A model generated the notes under the pieces. It was not told the DNA's origin, did no database searches, and saw only the letters and a program-made list of their open reading frames with translations. From positions 1 to 45,121 of the forward strand of contig NZ_FRDB01000004.1 of assembly GCF_900143145.1 (NCBI RefSeq): 45,121 bases of DNA, written 5' to 3'. Shown piece by piece: positions 37,228 to 45,121 of this stretch. The DNA comes from Candidatus Sodalis sp. SoCistrobi. GTDB lineage: Bacteria; Pseudomonadota; Gammaproteobacteria; Enterobacterales; Enterobacteriaceae. The translations under genes were made by a program, and so were the position numbers. How positions within the stretch are numbered: position 1 is the stretch's first letter; every line of letters starts with the position of its first letter.

Positions 37228-38976
37228 ATGGCTGGACGAATCCCACGTGTCTTTATCAATGACTTGTTGGCGCGAACCGACATCGTCGATCTGATCGATG
37301 CGCGGGTAAAGCTCAAAAAGCAGGGCAAGAATTTTCACGCCTGCTGTCCATTCCATCATGAGAAAACCCCGTCGTTTACCGTGAACGGCGAAAAGCAGTT
37401 TTACCATTGTTTCGGCTGCGGCGCCCATGGCAACGCCATCGATTTCCTGATGAATTACGACCGGCTGGAGTTCGTCGAATCCATCGAAGAGCTTGCCGCC
37501 CAGCACAGCCTGGAAGTGCCCTATGAAACGGGCACCGGCCCGAACCAGCAGGAACGCCATCAGCGACAAAGCCTGTATCAATTGATGGACAAGCTCAGCG
37601 ACTTCTATCAACAGGCATTGCAGGCGCAGACGGCGTCGGACGCGCGCCATTATTTGCAACAGCGCGGGCTGAGCGAAGCGGTCATGACGCATTTTGCCAT
37701 CGGCTTCGCGCCGTCGGGCTGGGATAACGTCATTAAGCGTTTCGGCCGTTCGGCGGAGGATCGCGCTTCGCTTAACGACGCCGGCATGCTGGTGGTCAAT
37801 GACAACGGTCGCACCTACGACCGTTTTCGCGATCGCATCATGTTCCCCATCCGCGACAAACGCGGGCGGGTGATCGCCTTCGGCGGGCGGATATTGGGCG
37901 AGGGTCAGCCGAAATACCTGAACTCGCCGGAAACCGATATTTTCCATAAGGGCCGCCAGCTGTACGGCCTGTACGAGGCCCAGCGGCAGCACCCGGAATT
38001 ATCCCGGCTGCTCGTGGTCGAAGGGTATATGGACGTCGTGGCGCTGGCACAGTTCGGCATCGACTATGCGGTGGCTTCGCTGGGTACCTCAACGACCGCT
38101 GAGCATATACAGCTGCTGTATCGCGCCACCGATCGGGTGATCTGCTGCTATGACGGCGATCGCGCCGGGCGGGAAGCCGCCTGGCGCGCGCTGGAAAACG
38201 CGCTGCCCTACCTCACCGATGGCCGCCAGCTGCGTTTTATGTTTCTGCCGGAAGGCGAGGATCCCGACACGCTGGTGCGTAAAATTGGCAAAGAGGCCTT
38301 TGAGCAGCACATCGAACAGGCGCAGCCGCTATCGACGTTTTTATTTGAAACGCTAATGCCACAGGTGGACTTAAGCAGCCCCGACGGCCGCGCCAAGCTG
38401 AGCACGCTGGCGCTGCCGCTGATAGGCCAGGTACCGGGCGAGACATTGCGTCTCTACCTGCGCCAGCAGTTGGGCAATAAACTCGGGATCCTTGACGACA
38501 GCCAACTAGAGAAACTGCTGCCCAAGGCGTCCCTTAAGGCAAATATTTCACCGCAAGCGCGGATAAAACGCACAACCATGCGTATACTGATAGGATTACT
38601 GGTGCAACATCCACGGCTTTCCACCCTGGTACCCACGGTGGAGGGGTTGGAGCAGGCAAATCAGCCGGGTGTGCCGTTGTTTGTTGAATTAGTGCAGGCC
38701 TGCCAGGCCCAGCCGGGGTTAACCACCGGCCAATTGCTGGAGCATTATCGGGAGAATAAATCCTACTCCCAGCTTGAAACCCTGGCGACCTGGAACCACA
38801 TGATCATAGATGAGATGATCGAGGCGACATTTGTCGATACCCTGGCGAGTCTTTACGACTCCATACTTGAACACCGCCAGGAAGCGCTTATCGCCCGCGA
38901 CCGGACCCACGGCCTGACGGCCGAAGAACGCCAGGAGCTTTGGTCGCTGAATCAGGCGCTGGCGAAAAAAACCTGA
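37228..38976 (+). CDS. dnaG: DNA primase
   Basis: DnaG synthesises RNA primers at the replication fork when bound to the DnaB helicase. The 582 residues match E. coli (581). The N-terminal zinc finger is CPFHHEKTPSFTV (Cys40, His43) with HCFGCGAHG (Cys61, Cys64). The Toprim core has LVVVEGYMDVVAL near 263 and the acidic CCYDGDRAGREAAW near 308. The C-terminal helicase-binding domain begins near 435 and ends VDTLASLYDSILEHRQEAL. The ATG at 37228 fits the family. It is the second gene of the rpsU-dnaG-rpoD operon. Confidence 0.97.
   Translation: MAGRIPRVFINDLLARTDIVDLIDARVKLKKQGKNFHACCPFHHEKTPSFTVNGEKQFYHCFGCGAHGNAIDFLMNYDRLEFVESIEELAAQHSLEVPYETGTGPNQQERHQRQSLYQLMDKLSDFYQQALQAQTASDARHYLQQRGLSEAVMTHFAIGFAPSGWDNVIKRFGRSAEDRASLNDAGMLVVNDNGRTYDRFRDRIMFPIRDKRGRVIAFGGRILGEGQPKYLNSPETDIFHKGRQLYGLYEAQRQHPELSRLLVVEGYMDVVALAQFGIDYAVASLGTSTTAEHIQLLYRATDRVICCYDGDRAGREAAWRALENALPYLTDGRQLRFMFLPEGEDPDTLVRKIGKEAFEQHIEQAQPLSTFLFETLMPQVDLSSPDGRAKLSTLALPLIGQVPGETLRLYLRQQLGNKLGILDDSQLEKLLPKASLKANISPQARIKRTTMRILIGLLVQHPRLSTLVPTVEGLEQANQPGVPLFVELVQACQAQPGLTTGQLLEHYRENKSYSQLETLATWNHMIIDEMIEATFVDTLASLYDSILEHRQEALIARDRTHGLTAEERQELWSLNQALAKKT
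38773..38805 (+). promoter_or_regulatory. Candidate internal heat-shock promoter for rpoD inside dnaG
   Basis: A CTTGAAA box at 38773-38779 matches the sigma-32 -35 consensus and falls at the same codons (Leu-Glu-Thr/Lys) where the E. coli dnaG 3' end, as I recall it, holds the Phs promoter for rpoD. The following -10 part (ccacatga) is only a weak match. A homologous but possibly weakened site is the best reading. Confidence 0.4.
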
Positions 38977-39127
38977 ATGACGAGGCTTAATTGCCTATAT
39001 CTGGCAGGGCAAGACCCTGCGCAATGCCGTATTGGGCTGCGGCGCGAAACAAAGCCCAGATCTCTTGTTGGTGATGCGCTTTCACCAACCAACACCGAAT
39101 ATTACTCTGAAGTGTGGATACCGTCTT

Positions 39128-40975
39128 ATGGAGCAAAACCCGCAGTCACAGCTTAAGCTGCTTGTCACACGTGGTAAGGAGCAAGGCTATTTGACCTTTG
39201 CCGAGGTCAATGACCATCTGCCGGAGGATATCGTCGACTCCGATCAGATCGAAGATATCATCCAGATGATAAATGACATGAACATCCAGGTGATGGAAGA
39301 AGCACCGGACGCCGATGACCTGCTGCTGGCCGAAACCACCTCCGACACCGACGAAGATGCGGCGGAAGCTGCGGCGCAGGTCTTGTCCAGCGTCGAGTCC
39401 GAAATTGGACGCACCACCGACCCGGTGCGCATGTACATGCGCGAAATGGGTACCGTGGAGCTGCTGACCCGCGAAGGCGAGATCGATATCGCCAAGCGTA
39501 TCGAAGATGGCATCAATCAGGTCCAGTGCTCGGTCGCCGAGTACCCTGAGGCTATCACCTACCTGCTGGAACAGTACGACCGCGTCGAAGCCGGCGAGGC
39601 CCGCCTGTCCGACCTTATCACCGGCTTTGTCGACCCTAACGCGGAAGAAGATATGGCGCCAACCGCGACCCATATCGGCTCTGAACTCTCCGCCGAAGAA
39701 ATCGCCGATGACGATGACGAGGATGAAGAGGACGGTGACGACGACAGCACGGACGACGATAACAGCATCGATCCAGAGCTGGCGCGGCAGAAATTCGTCG
39801 AGCTGCGCGAGCAGTACGAAACGACCCGTAACGTTATCAAAATCAACGGACGCAGCCATGCTAAATCGGCCGCTGAGATTTTGAACCTTTCCGACGTATT
39901 TAAACAGTTCCGCTTAGTGCCGAAGCAGTTTGATTACCTGGTTAACAACATGCGCGCCATGATGGATCGCGTGCGTACCCAGGAACGTCTTATCATGAAG
40001 CTGTGCGTCGAAATCAGCAAGATGCCGAAGAAAAACTTCGTCACGCTGTTCGCCGGCAATGAAACCAGCGAAAGCTGGTTCAAAGCCGCGCTGGCGATGA
40101 ACAAGCCCTGGTCGGAAAAACTGCACGAAGTCGATGATGACGTGCATCGCAGCCTGCAAAAACTGCGCCTGATTGAAGATGAAACCGGTCTGACCATCGA
40201 GCAGGTGAAGGATATCAACCGCCGGATGTCGATCGGCGAAGCCAAGGCGCGGCGCGCCAAGAAAGAAATGGTTGAGGCTAACCTGCGTCTGGTTATTTCC
40301 ATCGCCAAAAAATACACCAACCGCGGCCTGCAGTTCCTGGATTTGATTCAGGAAGGCAATATCGGTTTGATGAAGGCGGTGGACAAGTTTGAATATCGCC
40401 GCGGCTATAAGTTTTCCACCTACGCCACTTGGTGGATCCGCCAGGCCATCACCCGCTCTATCGCCGACCAGGCGCGCACCATCCGTATTCCGGTGCATAT
40501 GATTGAGACGATCAACAAACTCAACCGTATCTCCCGGCAGATGCTGCAGGAAATGGGACGCGAACCCACGCCCGAAGAGCTGGCGGAACGCATGCTGATG
40601 CCGGAGGATAAAATCCGTAAGGTGCTCAAGATTGCCAAGGAGCCTATCTCCATGGAAACGCCTATCGGCGACGATGAAGATTCGCACTTGGGGGATTTTA
40701 TCGAGGACACCACCCTCGAATTACCGCTGGATTCCGCTACCTCGGAGAGTCTACGTTCAGCCACTCACGATGTGCTGGCCGGCCTGACCGCGCGTGAAGC
40801 CAAGGTCCTGCGCATGCGGTTCGGTATCGACATGAACACCGACCATACGCTGGAAGAAGTCGGCAAACAGTTTGACGTCACCCGCGAGCGTATTCGTCAG
40901 ATCGAAGCGAAAGCGCTGCGCAAGCTGCGTCACCCGAGCCGTTCTGAGGTCCTGCGCAGCTTCCTGGACGATTAA
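39128..40975 (+). CDS. rpoD: RNA polymerase primary sigma factor (sigma-70)
   Basis: Sigma-70 directs RNA polymerase to housekeeping promoters. The 615 residues match E. coli RpoD (613). Region 1.1 begins [22 protein letters not shown], the non-conserved region contains the usual acidic run near 190-215, region 2 holds [31 protein letters not shown] for -10 recognition and melting, and region 4 ends [32 protein letters not shown] with the helix-turn-helix. The ATG at 39128 matches the family start; an upstream in-frame start at 39032 is in the leader. It is the last gene of the operon and is followed by a terminator. Confidence 0.98.
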   Translation: MEQNPQSQLKLLVTRGKEQGYLTFAEVNDHLPEDIVDSDQIEDIIQMINDMNIQVMEEAPDADDLLLAETTSDTDEDAAEAAAQVLSSVESEIGRTTDPVRMYMREMGTVELLTREGEIDIAKRIEDGINQVQCSVAEYPEAITYLLEQYDRVEAGEARLSDLITGFVDPNAEEDMAPTATHIGSELSAEEIADDDDEDEEDGDDDSTDDDNSIDPELARQKFVELREQYETTRNVIKINGRSHAKSAAEILNLSDVFKQFRLVPKQFDYLVNNMRAMMDRVRTQERLIMKLCVEISKMPKKNFVTLFAGNETSESWFKAALAMNKPWSEKLHEVDDDVHRSLQKLRLIEDETGLTIEQVKDINRRMSIGEAKARRAKKEMVEANLRLVISIAKKYTNRGLQFLDLIQEGNIGLMKAVDKFEYRRGYKFSTYATWWIRQAITRSIADQARTIRIPVHMIETINKLNRISRQMLQEMGREPTPEELAERMLMPEDKIRKVLKIAKEPISMETPIGDDEDSHLGDFIEDTTLELPLDSATSESLRSATHDVLAGLTAREAKVLRMRFGIDMNTDHTLEEVGKQFDVTRERIRQIEAKALRKLRHPSRSEVLRSFLDD

Positions 40976-41021
40976 GTTCCGGTTGTGCTGACGGCCCTTT
41001 CCTTAAGGCGCTCAAAACATC

Positions 41022-41048
41022 GCCACGCAGCACACCGCGGGGCTTTTT
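41022..41048 (+). terminator. Rho-independent terminator of rpsU-dnaG-rpoD
   Basis: gccacgc and gcggggc pair at six of seven positions around an 8-base loop, followed by ttttt. It lies about 47 bases after the rpoD stop. Confidence 0.7.
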
Positions 41049-41219
41049 ATTGCCCGTCGCCCAGCGCGGGCGTCTGGCCCACAAGGCTACCTCATCTGAA
41101 TATCAAGACGTGCCCCACAACGCGGCTGGCCTAAGTCGTGAGACGCTCCCTGTAAGGCCGCTGGCTCCCTTAACGGAAGTGACCAACTAGCCCGACGGCC
41201 ATGACAGCGGTGGAATTAG

Positions 41220-41738
41220 CTAGCGTGTCGTTAATGAAGGCGGCGGGAGCGCGTCGGACAAAGCGCGATACGCCGCCAGCAGTGCGTCGCCGCTCATGCG
41301 GTTAAGCCCGCTGGGGTTAGGCAAAACCCACAACTGTGTGGCGCCAATGCGCATTTCCTGCCGCCCCCATGGCGCATTTTTCACCCGAAATGCCTGGCAG
41401 TAAGCTTGCTTGCCCAAAATCGCCAGCGCCTGCGGCTGGAACGTTTCTATCTTGGCCACCAGCCGCTCGCCACCCTGCCGGTATTCCGCCAGCGACAGCT
41501 CTGAGGCTTCGGTGGTGGGCCGCGTCACCAGCATCGTGATCCCGCACCCGGTCTCCAGCAACCGCTGCTCCTCCTCCTCCGGCTGCAGTTGCTGCGCCGT
41601 AAAACCCGCAAGATGAATGATCTTCCAAAAGCGATTATTGGCATTGGCAAAATGCACCCCTTTATGCGCGCTGGACAACCCCGGATTGATACCGCAGAAC
41701 ACCACCCGAAGCCCCTGCCGGAGAATATCTTCTATCAT
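41220..41738 (-). CDS. mug: G/U mismatch-specific DNA glycosylase
   Basis: Mug removes uracil opposite guanine and ethenocytosine from double-stranded DNA. The 172 residues match E. coli Mug (168). The active-site motif [27 protein letters not shown] (16-42) carries the Asn of the NPG motif, and the intercalating loop NPSGLNR is seen near 140. [12 protein letters not shown] and [11 protein letters not shown] are also family blocks. It stands between rpoD and the isoleucine tRNA, convergent with rpoD, the E. coli order. Confidence 0.95.
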   Translation of the reverse strand: MIEDILRQGLRVVFCGINPGLSSAHKGVHFANANNRFWKIIHLAGFTAQQLQPEEEEQRLLETGCGITMLVTRPTTEASELSLAEYRQGGERLVAKIETFQPQALAILGKQAYCQAFRVKNAPWGRQEMRIGATQLWVLPNPSGLNRMSGDALLAAYRALSDALPPPSLTTR

Positions 41739-41854
41739 TGAACCCTCTCTTTCATCTCTGGCCGTGGCGCCAATAATTAACGATTTTAGCCAAAAACCGG
41801 CGATAAATCATCCATCTGGCGGGAGTCGCTATAGACCCGGTTGGCGGCATCATT

Positions 41855-41860
41855 TATAAT
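41855..41860 (+). promoter_or_regulatory. -10 element of the tRNA-Ile2 gene
   Basis: A perfect TATAAT lies 12 bp before the tRNA gene, with a tagacc -35-like hexamer at 41832-41837 at 17-bp spacing. The position fits a transcript that starts a few bases before the mature 5' end. Confidence 0.6.
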
Positions 41861-41872
41861 CAACGCCCACTC

Positions 41873-41948
41873 GGCCCCTTAGCTCAGTGGTTAGAGCAGG
41901 CGACTCATAATCGCTTGGTCGCTGGTTCAAGTCCAGCAGGGGCCACCA
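41873..41948 (+). tRNA. ileX: tRNA-Ile2 (anticodon CAU, lysidine type)
   Basis: This 76-base gene folds into a full cloverleaf: acceptor ggcccct paired with aggggcc, D arm gctc...gagc, anticodon stem around ctCATaa with anticodon at 41906-41908, T arm with ggttcaagtcc and an encoded CCA. The sequence agrees along its length with the E. coli minor isoleucine tRNA whose CAU anticodon is changed to lysidine by TilS and reads AUA. The location next to mug is that of ileX. The gene borders an accessory patch. Confidence 0.95.
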
Positions 41949-42093
41949 AATTTTCGTATCAAAAACAATGAATTAAGCCACATTTCAAACGAGTGGCGTT
42001 TTCCTATCAATACTAAGTGTCCCTTTTTCGTCCCCTCAGGTAGTCAAACGCTGAGCTTTGGAAGGTAGATTTCATCTACTACAAGGAATGGTT

Positions 42094-42156
42094 ATGGCTC
42101 TCACGCAATGCAAAGAATGTAAAAAAGAAGTCTCTACGCGCAATACGGCCATTTAG
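42094..42156 (+). pseudogene. Fragment of a zinc-ribbon protein gene
   Basis: A 20-codon frame starts MALTQCKECKKEVSTRNTAI and stops. The CKECKKEVS opening is that of small zinc-ribbon proteins in which a second CPxCG pair normally follows; here that part is lost by truncation after about 15 codons. An acaaggaat ribosome site precedes the ATG, so the 5' end is original. It lies between the tRNA and the toxin-antitoxin genes, an area with lower GC than its surroundings, and probably marks debris of a mobile island. Confidence 0.6.
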
Positions 42157-42167
42157 CTTGCAACAAC

Positions 42168-42183
42168 ATAACAAATTTGTTAT
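42168..42183. promoter_or_regulatory. 16-bp perfect palindrome, candidate operator of the toxin-antitoxin genes
   Basis: ataacaaatttgttat is identical to its reverse complement and ends nine bases before the toxin start codon. Such a symmetric AT-rich site at this position is typical of operators bound by the helix-turn-helix antitoxin in autoregulated HigBA-type operons. Confidence 0.65.
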
Positions 42184-42192
42184 CTTTAACCC

Positions 42193-42516
42193 ATGGCATA
42201 TTTAATTGATTATTATAATAAAGAAGTACAGGAAGAAATTATGGCTCTTCCGGTAACGTTACAGGCTCGTTATGTCCGCTATACACAAAGAATGCAGACA
42301 CATGGAGCAAATCTTGGTGTGCCCCATACTGAGGCATTCGGTAATGGCCTGTTTGAACTTAGACTAAAAGGTGCTGAAGGTATTGCACGTGTTTTCTATT
42401 GCACAATTGTGGGCAAACGCATAGTTATGCTGCATTGCTTTATTAAAAAAACGCAAAAAACACCGCCGAGGGAACGCCGTATTGCTGAAGCCAGAATGAA
42501 AGAGGTAAAAAAATGA
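42193..42516 (+). CDS. HigB/RelE-superfamily toxin (Gp49-like)
   Basis: This 107-residue protein has the layout of Gp49-like HigB-type mRNA interferases, which cut translated messages on the ribosome. Visible features are the N-terminal YYNKEVQEEIMALPVTLQARYVRY helices, the core strands GLFELRLKGAEGIARVFYCTIVGKRIVMLHCFIKKTQKTP, and a C-terminal helix with RRIAEARMKEVK; the F-ELR, aromatic and H-F-KKTQK-P residues are the family hallmark. No clear Shine-Dalgarno site is seen. Its stop overlaps the start of the next gene (ATGA). Base use is AT-richer than the backbone, which fits horizontal transfer. Confidence 0.85.
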   Translation: MAYLIDYYNKEVQEEIMALPVTLQARYVRYTQRMQTHGANLGVPHTEAFGNGLFELRLKGAEGIARVFYCTIVGKRIVMLHCFIKKTQKTPPRERRIAEARMKEVKK

Positions 42517-42812
42517 GTGTAAAGAACATGATGACTCACGACGAATTGATTAAAAAAATGCTGTCTAATCCAGCTGTAAAAGCAGAATATGACAGTTTGG
42601 AAGAGGAATTTACTCTGCTGGATGAACTATTGAAAGCACGTAAAAAAGCCGGGCTTACCCAAGCTCAGGTTGCTGAACGCATGGGAACAAAAGCAACCGC
42701 GATTACCAGGCTTGAAAGAGCTCTTGTATCTGGAACTCAAGGCCCCTCGTATACAACGCTTAAGAAATACGCGGCAGCGGTTGGTAAAAAACTACAGATA
42801 CGTTTGGTGTAA
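42513..42812 (+). CDS. XRE-family helix-turn-helix antitoxin (HigA-like)
   Basis: This 99-residue protein should neutralise the upstream toxin and repress the operon. After an N-terminal helix (TLLDELLKARKKAGL) comes a typical HTH_3 domain, LTQAQVAERMGTKATAITRLERAL, followed by SYTTLKKYAAAVGKKLQIRLV. The toxin-first order and the 4-base ATGA overlap are those of the HigBA type. A ribosome site (gaggta) lies inside the toxin gene end. Both frames are intact, so the pair may be active. Confidence 0.88.
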   Translation: MSVKNMMTHDELIKKMLSNPAVKAEYDSLEEEFTLLDELLKARKKAGLTQAQVAERMGTKATAITRLERALVSGTQGPSYTTLKKYAAAVGKKLQIRLV

Positions 42813-42899
42813 GTTGCCGCTTAAAGCACTCTTTTACATACTTCAATTACATTTTTTTCAATCAAGTAGTACTCATCTCAAGCCCTAATTACGGCCGCT

Positions 42900-43343
42900 T
42901 TAGCTGGTTTCGTGGGTAATGCTACCGATTTCGCTGGTATAACGCCGGGTCAGGCGTTCCAGCTCCTTTTCCGATAACTCGCGCGGATCGACGCGAATGC
43001 CCCCTTTAGCGCCACCAAAAGGCAAATTCAGCGCGGCACTTTTCACCGTCATCCACGCCGACAGCGCCATGACCTCTTCCAGTGTGACATCCGCATGGAA
43101 ACGCACACCGCCTTTACCCGGACCACGGGATAAATTATGCTGCACCCGGAAACCTTCAAAATGACGGATAGTGCCGTCATCCATCTCCAGGGGAATATCC
43201 ACAATCAGCGCCCTCTTGGGATGGCGCAGCGTATCTGCCCAGAGAGCCAGATCGCCTAAATAGGGTAACACGCGCTCCACCTGCGCCAGGAAGGTAGCAC
43301 ACGCGGAATTGTTATCAGTAGAAACATAAGAAAGGGCACTCAT
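42900..43343 (-). pseudogene. NAD(P)-dependent glutamate dehydrogenase, 3' truncated
   Basis: The first 142 or so codons match glutamate dehydrogenases of about 420-450 residues: the start [28 protein letters not shown], the [21 protein letters not shown] substrate region and the catalytic-lysine segment [18 protein letters not shown], then RYTSEIGSI. After that the frame reads five unrelated residues and stops near 42900. The whole NAD-binding domain is absent; beyond lies the AT-rich toxin-antitoxin patch. The start region is intact with an AGAGG site. Deletion linked to the accessory patch is the likely cause. The product cannot be an active dehydrogenase. Confidence 0.88.
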
Positions 43344-43853
43344 AAAACAACCTCTATCAAGCTAAGCGATGGGACGATAAGGGCGAATCGCTACGGCTAT
43401 CAGGCATTCGCACCATTATCGGCGGGTAAATGACTTCCGTTTTTGTTTTACTCTGCTACGGTATCAGTTTACCCGCGCAAAACCCCACGAACCTTGCCGG
43501 CGCTAGCAATTTCGTCTTATTCTCCACCGCTTGTCGGTATAATTTAAGACAAGATCGTTTGTGCCAGCGGCGCGACATGCCGCAGCGCGCGGCGACATGC
43601 CATCGGCCCGTCGCCGACCGCCCGTCATAGGCTGCGCCGCAGCCCCGGGCCTTCGCTGCCAACGCATTTACGACGCAGCGGCTACCCCCTCCCCTGTAAG
43701 CGCGGCGTAATGGTTGCTCCTTTCGCCACTCCACGCGGCGCGTCCAATAGCCCTTTGCCGCCTAAGCGTCGACCACGCGCCGCTTCCCCCGCCTGCCCGT
43801 TACGCGCGGCGGCGCACGACGGCATTTCCCTACTTAACGGCAGCAGGTGGGCG
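43344..43853. other. 510-bp spacer between the gdh fragment and the gabP-like gene
   Basis: The first 210 bases include the leader of the dehydrogenase fragment; from about 43555 the plus strand becomes pyrimidine- and GC-rich (gccgc, cccgcc) with cgcgcggcg-type repeats. Two related gcgacatgcc phrases occur near 43573 and 43592. No gene or RNA is supported. Confidence 0.5.
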
Positions 43854-45000
43854 CTACAGCCGGGTTGCCTCAATGTCCCCCTCCCGCAGCAGCGATAGCC
43901 GGGTTGCCTCAATGTCTTTCTCTCGCAACGGCGTTAGCCGGGCAGCCTTAATGTCCCTCTCTCGCAGCGGCGATAGCCGGGCAGCCTCAATGTCCCCCTC
44001 CCGCAACGGCGATAGCCGGGTTGCCTCAATGTCCCTCTCTCGCAGCGGCGATAGCCGGGTAACGCCCACAGCGGCGCGATGGCGGCAAACCATCAGGCTG
44101 AGCAAAAAAACAATCAACGCTACGGTGCCCGTCATCAATGCCTCATATCGGTAAGCCGGCGCGCAGGCCATGTAGCTTAGTACGGCGGCAATGATCCCAA
44201 TACACAGCCAGTTAAGCCAAGGGAACAGCCACATTCTGAATTGGGGCGGCTGCCCTTGGCGTTCCAAAATGCCGCGCATGCGCAACTGGGATACCGCAAT
44301 GACCAGATAGACCAGCAGCGCAATCGCACCGGTACTTGAGAGCAGGAAACCAAACACTTTGCCGGGAAACAGATAATTGGCCAGGCAACCCAGAAAGCCG
44401 GCCGATGTAGAGGCCAGAACCGCGATACGCGGCGTCCCATGGCTGGAAAGCCGCTTACCCAACGCGGGGGCATCCCCCCGGCGGGCCAGCGCGTAAAACA
44501 TGCGCGAGGCGGTATACAGAGCGGAATTCATGCAGCTGCTTACCGCTATTAGCACCACAAAATCCATAATCCGTTTGGCGCCGGGAACATTTAGCACCGA
44601 CAGCACATATTGGAAAGTCCCCTGTCGGGGCAGCGCGGGGTCATCCCAGTCAATCAGGCAAACCACCAGAAAAATCGACATGATATAAAACAGCGCGATG
44701 CGGTAGATAATCAGATTGGTGGACTTACGGATTTGCCTTGCCGGCTCCTGTGATTCCGCGGCGGCGATACTCAAGATCTCCGCACCGAAGAAAGAGAAAA
44801 TCGTCACCAACACCCCACCCAACACCGCCCCGGGGCCGTTGGGCATAAAGCCGCCATGATTGAACAGCCTCGCCGTTCCGCTAATGTCCGCCAGCGGCCA
44901 AAACCCCATCACCGCCAACGTACCGACGACGATAAACGCGATGATGGCCAGTACTTTAACCAGCGAAAGCCAGAACTCAAATTCGCCAAAATGCCTTATA
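43854..45000 (-). pseudogene. gabP-like gamma-aminobutyrate/amino-acid permease, 5' truncated
   Basis: From FGEFEFWLSLVKVLAIIAF onward the frame aligns with GabP-type APC permeases over about eight membrane helices, with the family blocks FFGAEILSIAAAES, NSALYTASRMFYALARRGDAPA and STGAIALLVYLVIAVSQLRMRGIL. Roughly the first 145 residues (helices 1 to 4) of a 466-residue GabP are absent: an in-frame TAA lies two codons before the only start (TTG at 45020), and the residues before IRHFGEF are not family-like. The C-terminus after the last helix consists of five 13-residue repeats ending in TRL. The transporter is not expected to work. The gdh fragment next to it is also truncated. Confidence 0.85.
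43861..44055. repeat. 39-bp in-frame tandem repeat at the gabP 3' end
   Basis: Five 39-bp units start at 43861, 43900, 43939, 43978 and 44017, each beginning cggg on the plus strand. On the minus strand each encodes 13 residues of the pattern TRLSPLREGDIEA with small changes. The unit is divisible by three, so the frame stays open, and the stop codon lies right after the last unit. Confidence 0.95.
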
Positions 45001-45021
45001 TCTTGATCATTGACTTTCAAA

Positions 45022-45057
45022 GGTTAATGATCCCCAACTGATCATTGGGATGTTACC
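45022..45057. repeat. Imperfect palindrome at the gabP breakpoint
   Basis: Arms ggttaatgatcccc and attgggatgttacc can pair with a few bulges. It lies immediately beyond the point where gabP similarity ends. It could be a hairpin or the end of a mobile element continuing outside the window; the last 64 bases hold no recognisable gene. Confidence 0.45.
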
Positions 45058-45121
45058 GGTGAGTTTGTACTCTGCCTTAAGCTTACAGCTTGTACGTCAG
45101 ATTAAACCCTGGTGACATATT

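Noticed and set aside
37204-37992. 262-codon frame opposite dnaG
   Set aside because: Shadow of the conserved zinc-finger and Toprim regions of primase.
39690-39780. Acidic low-complexity run in rpoD as an expansion like the other repeats
   Set aside because: The Asp/Glu-rich non-conserved region is a normal feature of enterobacterial sigma-70.
41949-42093. Integrase remnant or attachment-site copy after the tRNA
   Set aside because: No frame with tyrosine-recombinase motifs and no repeat of the tRNA 3' end could be found here.

Overview
The window is a chromosomal segment of a gammaproteobacterium of the order Enterobacterales. The evidence is near full-length agreement of almost every protein with Escherichia coli families, and a gene order that follows the E. 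coli stretch dkgA-ftsP-plsC-parC-ygiN-parE-yqiA-cpdA-yqiB-nudF-tolC-ygiBC-ygiD-ribB-ubiK-hldE-glnE-ygiF-ygiM-cca-uppP-folB-plsY-tsaD-rpsU-dnaG-rpoD-mug-ileX. High GC, a recent IS4-family insertion, several decayed genes and many minisatellite-like arrays suggest a Sodalis-like insect-associated lineage. That name is an inference from recall, not a search.

Left part (1-17.5 kb): a complete-looking IS4-family insertion sequence lies at the very edge, next to dkgA. On the minus strand follow ftsP (broken by a 5-bp duplication), plsC and parC. After ygiN and an 84-bp gene for the small membrane protein YohP comes a methionine-salvage block not found at this place in E. coli: mtnK and mtnA are divergent around a tandem met-box (MetJ) operator, and mtnBCD are tightly overlapped on the minus strand. 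Together they recycle methylthioribose toward the keto acid of methionine. The minus-strand cluster nudF-yqiB-cpdA-yqiA is overlapped or tightly spaced, with parE behind it.

Middle part (17.5-35.4 kb): tolC with a recognisable marbox, ygiB-ygiC, ygiD, a Rossmann-fold protein, ribB under an FMN riboswitch, ubiK with an unusually long tail, the ygiF-glnE-hldE cluster, ygiM, cca, uppP, folB and plsY.

Right part (35.4-45.1 kb): tsaD, the macromolecular synthesis operon rpsU-dnaG-rpoD, mug and tRNA-Ile2 (CAU). Directly downstream of the tRNA is a short AT-richer accessory patch: a zinc-ribbon gene fragment and a two-gene HigBA-like toxin-antitoxin module preceded by a perfect 16-bp palindrome. 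The patch abuts a glutamate dehydrogenase gene cut off after about 142 residues, followed by a degenerate spacer and a gabP-like permease that lacks its N-terminal third and ends in five in-frame 13-residue repeats.

The most unusual property is the number of unrelated tandem arrays (units of 8, about 26, 39, 40 and about 85 bp) placed at gene ends across only 45 kb. No wholly new defence or biosynthetic system is visible. The best candidates for new biology are these gene-end arrays and the toxin-antitoxin patch.
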